From an uncultured Pseudomonadota bacterium (GTDB lineage Bacteria > Lernaellota > Lernaellaia > Lernaellales > Lernaellaceae): DNA of 6,278 bases. The translations under genes were made by a program, and so were the position numbers. Location of the stretch: the NCBI GenBank assembly GCA_937967875.1, contig CALBTQ010000572.1, forward strand, positions 1 through 6,278, given 5' to 3'. Shown here piece by piece: positions 1 to 5,463 of the stretch (positions are counted from its first letter, which is position 1; each line of letters starts with the position of its first letter). The notes under the pieces were generated by a model, which saw nothing but the letters and a program-made list of their open reading frames with translations, was not told the DNA's origin and ran no database searches.

Positions 1-378
1 CTGGCCGGCATGGTCATCGACGGCGCGATGAGCGACGCGGAAAACAAGCTGAACCTCGACCCCTACAAGTGGTCGGCGGTGACCGGTCCCAACAACAGCT
101 ACGCGTGGATCAACCGCCTGGTCTACGACGCCGCCGCCACCCCCGCCGTGCCCAAGCTCTATTACCGGGACGACCGCACGAGCCTGGACAATCCCGAGGA
201 CGATCCCGGCCAGTGCGGCGAGGTCGGCTATTCGTTGATCAATCTGGAAAAGGTGAAGAAAGGAAAACTGCGGCTGTTGTCGATTATGTACAACGCGCCG
301 CAGTTCACGTTGAACAAGGTCAACCGCTACATGCAGATCCTGGATCGCCCCTTAAAGGTTAGCGGCCAATTGCTGTAG
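1..378 (+). CDS. C-terminal part of an unrecognised protein, 5' truncated by the window
   Basis: The reading frame is open from base 1 (Leu-Ala-Gly before the first Met at 10) and stops at TAG 376-378, so about 125 C-terminal residues are visible. No ribosome binding site precedes the Met at 10, and the gene most likely starts outside the window. I do not recognise the family. The visible part is soluble-looking, with no membrane segment. It has a Trp/Tyr/Asn-rich stretch (WSAVTGPNNSYAWINRL) that loosely recalls the GPNSN-x-[YF]-x-x-W segment of some membrane-associated DUF proteins, then an acidic loop (DNPEDDPGQCGEVGYS) and a basic C-terminal region (KVKKGKLR) ending in a hydrophobic tail. 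Its last 27 bases overlap the 3' end of the convergent membrane protein gene. The frame is probably real because its composition is balanced, unlike the Arg/Pro-rich translation of the neighbouring frame. Function is unknown. Confidence 0.6.
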   Translation: MAGMVIDGAMSDAENKLNLDPYKWSAVTGPNNSYAWINRLVYDAAATPAVPKLYYRDDRTSLDNPEDDPGQCGEVGYSLINLEKVKKGKLRLLSIMYNAPQFTLNKVNRYMQILDRPLKVSGQLL

Positions 379-1419
379 GTGCGGTGGACAAACGTGTGAA
401 ATAAACTGATCGAGAATCTGGAAGATCGGTCCGTCGAAGCCGCCTTCGTACACGATCATCAGCGCCATCCACAGCCCGCCGGCCAGAAAAACGATCATCG
501 GCACGTATAGGAAAATGCGGATGTTGCGCTGCCAGATGTTCAGGTCCTCGCGATCGAAGAAGTAGAAATACACCAGCGAGAAGGCCATGAACGCGCCGAA
601 CCACGCGGCGTAATTGCAGAACGGAACGTTGAGCCACCAATCCGGCAGAATCGTCGCCCAGTTCCAGAAGTACCCCGACAGGCTGGCCAGCGGATCGATC
701 TGCCCGTCCAGCGAAAGGGCGATCGCCGTGGTGAACAGCGACGAGAGCAGCACCGATTGCCGCAGGCGGGGAATGTATTGCCGGAAGTATTCGGTGATCC
801 AGATGCAGCAATAAAACACCAGGCACCAGCCCATCATCGTGGCGAACGGCGCCGGCAGCGGGCCCAGATAATATTTGTAACCGGGCTCGAAGAAGTAGCC
901 CATGATGATGCCGGAATTTTCCAGCAACAGGCCGTAGACCCAGGCCACGATGAAAAACGTCGTAAACTTGCCCAGACCGCCATGGTACAACACGTGCACG
1001 ATGAACATGGCCACCCAGAACAACTGCATGAATTCGAACATGCTCCGGATGCCGTCGTTGTGCAGGTCGAACCAACCGAAGGGCAAAATGGTGTAGATCA
1101 GCCAGATGCCCAACGGTACGCCGAAGGTCACGCCCAGTATCCACTTATGAACGCGCGTTTTGTCGACATCCCGCTCGGTGTGCCGCAGCCGATTGCGGTA
1201 ATACGCATAAAACCACAGCAACGGCGGCAACGCGGTCAAGGCGAACCAATGCCGCGAAAAACCGGTCTCCAAAAACTGCGACTTGGGTACGTTCGCCATG
1301 ATGAAATTCAGCAGACCGATCGCCTGCAGATAGACGAACCAAATCGGAAGGTACGTCCAGATTTCCCGCAGGAGACTGCCGCGGGAGAGCAATTGCCGGG
1401 TGTTGGTCGCCTGATCCAT
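352..1419 (-). CDS. Polytopic membrane protein resembling the DUF422/CruF carotenoid-hydratase family
   Basis: A 355-residue integral membrane protein with about eight or nine hydrophobic segments (roughly residues 22-42, 59-75, 92-112, 131-147, 152-168, 188-210, 222-237, 267-288 and 300-324). The central region has a conserved-looking pattern: E167..G170...G174, Y181-x-x-Y184, G186, P191, GW 197-198, LSLDGQIDP at 236-243, W252-x-W254, VP 265-266, N269 and W273. This order (E..G...G, Y.Y, P..GW, D...DP, W.W, VP..N...W) resembles the DUF422 family. That family includes CruF and bisanhydrobacterioruberin hydratase, which hydrate the psi-end groups of C40 and C50 carotenoids. The assignment is from remembered family pattern only. 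The protein is longer than the roughly 250-300 residues usual there, and no other carotenoid gene is in the window, so the substrate is open. The start ATG (1417-1419) has a well-placed GGAG. The gene stands alone on its strand and is divergent from the signalling operon. Confidence 0.65.
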   Translation of the reverse strand: MDQATNTRQLLSRGSLLREIWTYLPIWFVYLQAIGLLNFIMANVPKSQFLETGFSRHWFALTALPPLLWFYAYYRNRLRHTERDVDKTRVHKWILGVTFGVPLGIWLIYTILPFGWFDLHNDGIRSMFEFMQLFWVAMFIVHVLYHGGLGKFTTFFIVAWVYGLLLENSGIIMGYFFEPGYKYYLGPLPAPFATMMGWCLVFYCCIWITEYFRQYIPRLRQSVLLSSLFTTAIALSLDGQIDPLASLSGYFWNWATILPDWWLNVPFCNYAAWFGAFMAFSLVYFYFFDREDLNIWQRNIRIFLYVPMIVFLAGGLWMALMIVYEGGFDGPIFQILDQFISHVCPPHLQQLAANL

Positions 1420-1426
1420 CGATATT

Positions 1427-1430
1427 CTCC
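1427..1430 (-). promoter_or_regulatory. Ribosome binding site of the DUF422-like gene
   Basis: On the minus strand the sequence reads GGAG, then a 7-base spacer (AATATCG), then ATG at 1419-1417. This is a good Shine-Dalgarno match at normal spacing and fixes the start of the membrane protein gene. Confidence 0.7.
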
Positions 1431-1525
1431 GACAAGGAATGATTTCGGAAAAGGTAACGGACTTATAGGGGATCGGTCAACCGCGGATTGTGCCCGGAGA
1501 AGGATAAGGTTAGGATTTTGCGCAC

Positions 1526-1531
1526 GGGAGG
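1526..1531 (+). promoter_or_regulatory. Ribosome binding site that fixes the start of the pseudokinase
   Basis: GGGAGG lies 4 bases (ACCA) before ATG 1536-1538. The same frame could be extended upstream to a TTG at 1488, but that codon has no clear Shine-Dalgarno and the 16 added residues look like non-coding sequence. ATG 1536 is therefore preferred, although the spacing is slightly short. Confidence 0.7.
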
Positions 1532-1535
1532 ACCA

Positions 1536-3413
1536 ATGGAGCAACTTTCATCCTTCATCCACGAAAAGAAGGAAGCGTTACGTCGGGAATGGGCGGCGGC
1601 GTTGCAGCGACAATTCCCCGAGGACGAAACCGCCAGGCGCACCGGTTGGATGGACGTGCTGCTCGTGTTGTTGATCCACCGCGTCGATCGCCGCCGGGAT
1701 CTGATCGATTATCTGCATCAGCTCATCAACGAAGGCGAACTGAAGTTTTTCCGTCTTTCCGAAATCATCCAACGCATCAACCTGCTGCGCGATCAAATGG
1801 TGCTTCTGGCCGCGGCCAACGGACACGCGGCGCTGCTGACCGATATCGTCGCTCTGATGGACGAAGTGGTTATCCTGCTGTGCAAAAGCCGGGAAGGGTA
1901 TATCGATAAGGCCGACGAACCGGCCAATGCGATCATGGAAACGACCAACCTGCTGCACATGGAACTGTCGACCAGCGGCACGCTCCTACGCTGCAATAAA
2001 GCGGCGAAAAAAATTCTCGGCGACAAGGAAAACTTCAATCTCGCGCAGATGATCCACTCCGAAGATCTCAAACATTTCGTCCGTTCGTTGGGCTACGTGG
2101 GCAACGGCGAAACGCAGATCGTCGAATTGCGTTTCCGCTCCAACGATGACGCCGAACCGGCGTTCCTTCTGCTGACGATGACGCCGGGCCAAACGGTGGA
2201 CGGACGGCAGGTCGTCAACGCCGTCGCGCGCGACGTGACCCAGGCGCGTATGCTGCAGGAAGCGTTGCGCCAGAGCGAGGAGCGCTACCGCTCGCTGATC
2301 GAACACGCCAACGATGCGATCCTGATCCTCTCGCTGGAAAACGGCCGCGTGCTCGAAGCCAACCAGCAGGCGGTGATGCTCACCGGTTACGACAACCGCG
2401 AGCTGATCGACCTGGATCTGCTCGACCTGTTTCCCGAAGATAAAATCCAGGCCATCGATCTGCTGCAGCGCACGATCCACCAGGGCGGCGGCACCTTTCC
2501 CGATCTGTTCATGTCCAACGTGAAAAATAAGTTAATCGCCGTAGAAATATCAACAAGCGTGGTCAACTACGAAAACGGCAAGGTGATTCTGGCGATCTTG
2601 AAAAACGTCGATCAACGCCGTAGCCTGGAAGGCGAACTGGCCGACGCGCAAATACAGATCAACCACATTCGTGAAGACCTGAGCCGCTGGCGGCAGGAAT
2701 ACTCCATCATTCAGCGCGACGCAATCATCGGCTCGTTCGCCCATGAAATCGTCGATGCCATGGGTTCGTTCCTGGAAGACCTCGAAGCGCGCATCGAGCC
2801 GTTGAGCGAAGGCCTGACCGGCGAACCGCTGCGCAGCCTGCTGGTTACCCAGGACATGGCCGTTCACTGGCGTAAGGTTTGCGAAGCGTTCGCCGACGTC
2901 AACTCGATTCTTTACCTCGAACGAGGCTACGCGGAAATCGACCGCATTGTCGAAACGGTGACCAATCTGCTGATCGGCACCGGCTACCGCGTTGAGTTGG
3001 ACAATCCGCTCAAGCGCATCCCGCCGATCCGCGACGATGACCAGGCGGTCGAGCGTATCGTGCTGGGCGTAATCTATACGGCCGCTTCGCTCACGCGCAT
3101 TGACGAGCCGATTTATCTGGAGCGCGACGCACGCGGCAACATGGCGATGCTTGACATCCGGTTTGTGGAAGATGAAAAAAGGTATGGAAGCGAAAAAGGC
3201 ATGTTCCAGAGCCTGATGACCTCCTACCGAGCGCTGGCCGAGGAATTGGGCGGCGGCATGCTGCTGATCACCGAGGAGGAAGGCAATCGCAAAGTCACGA
3301 TTCTCTTGCCCTTCATGTCCGGTCAGCCGGATCGTGAGCGGGATTTCGATATGATTCCTTTCCCGGCGGATGACGATCAAATGGATGACGGGGACGAGGA
3401 ATTTGAAGCCTGA
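1536..3413 (+). CDS. RsbRD-N/PAS/PAS protein with a degenerate histidine-kinase core (pseudokinase)
   Basis: A 625-residue soluble protein with no membrane segments. Residues 1-125 are an all-helical region (KKEALRREWAAALQ near the start, then SEIIQRINLLRDQMVLLA around 75-93) resembling the RsbRD-N domain found at the front of stressosome-type proteins and delta-group histidine kinases. Residues about 138-235 form a first, weaker PAS domain. Residues about 247-360 form a clear second PAS (SEERYRSLIEHANDAILIL). A coiled coil (about 361-395) leads to a HisKA-like H-box, IIGSFAHEIVDAMG, with His403, but the usual Pro and the Thr/Asn at +4 are absent (Asp at +4). The ATPase part keeps its outline and ends with ELGGGMLLI...VTILLPF (570-593). 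However, the N-box Asn is replaced (VERIVLGVIYTAASLT), and no DxGxG or GxGLG box exists. The last 20 residues are very acidic. ATP binding is therefore unlikely. It is the first gene of a three-gene operon and may regulate the active kinase that follows. Direct sensing ligands are unknown. Confidence 0.85.
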   Translation: MEQLSSFIHEKKEALRREWAAALQRQFPEDETARRTGWMDVLLVLLIHRVDRRRDLIDYLHQLINEGELKFFRLSEIIQRINLLRDQMVLLAAANGHAALLTDIVALMDEVVILLCKSREGYIDKADEPANAIMETTNLLHMELSTSGTLLRCNKAAKKILGDKENFNLAQMIHSEDLKHFVRSLGYVGNGETQIVELRFRSNDDAEPAFLLLTMTPGQTVDGRQVVNAVARDVTQARMLQEALRQSEERYRSLIEHANDAILILSLENGRVLEANQQAVMLTGYDNRELIDLDLLDLFPEDKIQAIDLLQRTIHQGGGTFPDLFMSNVKNKLIAVEISTSVVNYENGKVILAILKNVDQRRSLEGELADAQIQINHIREDLSRWRQEYSIIQRDAIIGSFAHEIVDAMGSFLEDLEARIEPLSEGLTGEPLRSLLVTQDMAVHWRKVCEAFADVNSILYLERGYAEIDRIVETVTNLLIGTGYRVELDNPLKRIPPIRDDDQAVERIVLGVIYTAASLTRIDEPIYLERDARGNMAMLDIRFVEDEKRYGSEKGMFQSLMTSYRALAEELGGGMLLITEEEGNRKVTILLPFMSGQPDRERDFDMIPFPADDDQMDDGDEEFEA

Positions 3414-5463
3414 GATAGCGCACACACTGTTCTTGCCGATCATCAAGACGCTGACGGAAAGCGCCGTCCCGCCTACGGAATGGCAACACCTGCACGATCC
3501 GCAGGACGCCACGCCGCTCGATCAAATGAAGTGGATCGATGAGGGCTCTTTCAATCAACTGCTGACGATCCTTGTATCCAACTGTGGCAAGGGCAAGCTG
3601 ATCCAGATCGGCAAACAGATCGTCAACGACGAATCGATCGGCATGGGCGACCTGCTGCTTCCCTTCGTCGATTCCCCCTACGATCTGTTTCAGGCGCTGG
3701 CCAAGGAAATCAACTCCCGCGCGCGCACGCTGCACCTGAGCATCGAAAAGGTCGAGGACCGCGAATACCTGCTGACGCTGACCGCCATGCAACGGCCGAA
3801 CAACGGCATGTTCTGTCTCTGGCTCGAGGGCATGCTCAGCGCGATCAACGGCCATCCGTTCATGTTGGAATGCCGGAAAACGAGTTGCATGTCGCTGAAC
3901 GTCGCCAACGAGCGCCACTTGCATCTTTGCGAACGCGAAGAGACGCAACAGGAGATCGTCCCCGGCAAGGGTTGCTCGTACCACATCGTCTGGAAAAAGA
4001 GTTCGCTGTTCTCGCGACGGCAAAACAACAATGAGCGTTTCAAGAGAGCCCGGGCGAGCATCGGCCGCGCCCGTTCGATCATCACCGCGCAGGCCGCCGA
4101 GTTGGAGAGCCTGCGCAACCGCATGGCGCAACAGGATCTGCTGCTCAAAGGCATCGTCTCGCTGTCGCAGGTTTCCAAGTCGGTCCGTTCCTTCAGCGAA
4201 CTGGTCAATATGACGGCCACGCGCATCTGCTCGGATTTCGGTTTCGACCGCAGTCAGATCTACCTTGCGCACGAGGAAAAACTGGAAATCGCCGCGGTGA
4301 TCGACCCGGCCGATCCGAACTGGGCGCAACAGGTCTACGCGGTCTGCCAGTCCAATCCGATTCGGCTGGACGGACGCACCGAGGAAAGCCGCGCCTTTCA
4401 AAAAGCCAAAGCGGTGCTGGTCAACAATCCGTGGGGCAACATGTTCGTGCCGCAGGCGCAGTTGCAGGCCTGGAAAAGCAAAGCATATCTGATCGTCCCC
4501 ATGCGCGGCGCCGACCGGATGATCGGGATTCTGCTGGCCGACCATTATTACAAACGCCGGACGATCACCGAGGAAGACGTCGACAAGCTGACCACCGTCG
4601 CCAACATCGCCGGTCTGGCCATCGACAAGCTGCGCTTGATCGACCGCCTCGAAGGCAAAGTCGCCGAGCGCACCGTGGAGTTGCAGCGCGCCAACCGCAA
4701 GCTGCGCGACCTCTACGAAAAAGCGCGCGAATCCGACCGCATGAAAAGCGAGTTTCTGGCCAACATGAGCCACGAACTGCGCACGCCGCTCAACTCGATC
4801 ATCGGTTTTTCCAAGTTGATCCTCAAAGGCATCGACGGTCCGCTGACCGAGAATCAAAACACCGACCTCGAGGCCATCCTCAACTCCGGCACGCACCTGC
4901 TGGGCTTGATCAACGACATCCTCGACCTTTCCAAAATCGAATCGGGCAAGATGGAGCTCAACAAGGAGGAGTTCGAGATGTCCCATCTGCTCGAACAGGT
5001 GCTGGCCACCGGCGAGGGGCTGGTGCGCGACAAACCGGTGCACATCGTCGCCAATACCGATCCGGACATGCCGTTGGTCTACGGCGACAAGATGCGGCTG
5101 AAGCAGGTGATGCTCAACCTCGTCAGCAACGCGGTCAAGTTCACGCAGCAAGGCGTGATCACCATCAACACCAAGGCCGGCGACCGCGAACTGTACGTGG
5201 CGGTGACCGACACCGGCATGGGCATGCCGCAGGAAAAGATCGACAGCGCCTTCGAACAATTCCGCCAGCTCGATTCCGGCACGGCCCGCCAACAGGGCGG
5301 CAGCGGACTCGGATTGACGATCAGCAAGAGATTTGTTGAGATGCATGGCGGTCGTATTTGGGTTTCGAGCACCGAGGGGGTAGGCTCGACCTTCCATTTC
5401 ACGATTCCCTTGGCGAAAACCGACGAACGAAAGACGATAAAGAAGGCGGACAGCCAAGAATGA
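3370..5463 (+). CDS. Soluble GAF-domain sensor histidine kinase with an unusual Cys/His-rich N-terminal domain
   Basis: A 697-residue cytoplasmic kinase. Residues about 15-210 form a novel-looking sensor region. Its middle (FNQLLTILVS to REYLLTLTA, 61-138) recalls the arabinose-binding-like domain of AraC/OruR-type regulators, and its end is rich in Cys and His (C149, C168, C173, H183, H185, C187, C202, H205). A coiled coil (218-258), a GAF domain (about 260-420) and a second coiled coil (420-460) follow. The catalytic core is intact: H-box SHELRTPLNS with phosphoacceptor His468, N-box QVMLNLVSNAVKF with Asn587, G1 DTGMGM at 614-619, F-box FEQF at 628-631 and G2 GGSGLGL at 643-649. It should autophosphorylate and pass phosphate to the REC domain encoded next. 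There is no REC or HPt domain on the protein itself. The start is uncertain: ATG 3370, ATG 3385 or TTG 3403 (with GGGGA 8 bases before it) are all possible, and all lie inside the end of the upstream gene, so translation is probably coupled. Confidence 0.92.
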   Translation: MTIKWMTGTRNLKPEIAHTLFLPIIKTLTESAVPPTEWQHLHDPQDATPLDQMKWIDEGSFNQLLTILVSNCGKGKLIQIGKQIVNDESIGMGDLLLPFVDSPYDLFQALAKEINSRARTLHLSIEKVEDREYLLTLTAMQRPNNGMFCLWLEGMLSAINGHPFMLECRKTSCMSLNVANERHLHLCEREETQQEIVPGKGCSYHIVWKKSSLFSRRQNNNERFKRARASIGRARSIITAQAAELESLRNRMAQQDLLLKGIVSLSQVSKSVRSFSELVNMTATRICSDFGFDRSQIYLAHEEKLEIAAVIDPADPNWAQQVYAVCQSNPIRLDGRTEESRAFQKAKAVLVNNPWGNMFVPQAQLQAWKSKAYLIVPMRGADRMIGILLADHYYKRRTITEEDVDKLTTVANIAGLAIDKLRLIDRLEGKVAERTVELQRANRKLRDLYEKARESDRMKSEFLANMSHELRTPLNSIIGFSKLILKGIDGPLTENQNTDLEAILNSGTHLLGLINDILDLSKIESGKMELNKEEFEMSHLLEQVLATGEGLVRDKPVHIVANTDPDMPLVYGDKMRLKQVMLNLVSNAVKFTQQGVITINTKAGDRELYVAVTDTGMGMPQEKIDSAFEQFRQLDSGTARQQGGSGLGLTISKRFVEMHGGRIWVSSTEGVGSTFHFTIPLAKTDERKTIKKADSQE
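5460..5463 (+). promoter_or_regulatory. ATGA stop-start overlap between kinase and response regulator
   Basis: The A of the regulator's ATG is the last base of the kinase's final sense codon, and the kinase stop TGA shares TG with that ATG. The nearest purine-rich motif (AAGG 5443-5446) is 13 bases upstream, which is too far for strong independent initiation. Termination-reinitiation is therefore the likely mode of translation and would link kinase and regulator amounts. Confidence 0.75.

Larger units (their letters stand above)
1420..1535. promoter_or_regulatory. Divergent intergenic region with candidate promoters
   Basis: This is the only real non-coding gap in the window and lies between two divergent genes, so both promoters should sit here. 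On the minus strand, TATAAG (plus-strand CTTATA, 1462-1467) is a five-of-six match to a -10 box and would give a leader of about 35 bases. No convincing -35 lies 16-18 bases upstream of it; the TTGACC nearby is only 7 bases away. On the plus strand, TTGTGC (1488-1493), a 17-base gap and TAGGAT (1511-1516) make a weak sigma-70-like pair, but the leader would be only about a dozen bases. A 7-bp inverted repeat (TTCTCCG 1425-1431, CGGAGAA 1495-1501) flanks the centre and could be chance. No sigma-54 site or terminator is seen. Confidence 0.35.

Noticed and set aside
1425..1501. 7-bp inverted repeat TTCTCCG/CGGAGAA across the divergent intergenic region as an operator or hairpin
   Set aside because: The arms are short, 63 bases apart and do not extend further. 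One arm is the Shine-Dalgarno region of the minus-strand gene, so it is not supported as a functional site.
1501..1516. AGGATAAGGTTAGGAT as short direct repeats, a possible regulator binding site
   Set aside because: The units are imperfect and only 6 bases long in a purine-rich stretch just upstream of a ribosome binding site. Chance is an adequate explanation.
1488..1535. TTG-initiated 16-residue N-terminal extension of the pseudokinase
   Set aside because: There is no convincing Shine-Dalgarno before 1488, whereas GGGAGG lies just before ATG 1536. The extension also covers the likely promoter region.
757..1674. Plus-strand open frame of 305 codons opposite the membrane protein
   Set aside because: Its translation is rich in Gln, His, Arg and Pro with no fold signature. 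The opposite strand encodes a coherent membrane protein with a good ribosome binding site.
3175..3182. AAAAAAGG run in the pseudokinase as a possible programmed or mutational frameshift explaining the missing G boxes
   Set aside because: The run is not in the X_XXY_YYZ phase of a classical slippery site. The downstream frame still encodes the expected end of the ATPase-like fold (ELGGGMLLI to ILLPF), so a frameshift is not needed.
3313..5457. Very long minus-strand open frame (714 codons) opposite the GAF kinase
   Set aside because: It is exactly antisense to a kinase with all catalytic motifs intact. Its translation is a repetitive Val/Asp/Gln/His/Ala/Arg-rich shadow with no recognisable domain, as expected from high-GC codon bias on the other strand.
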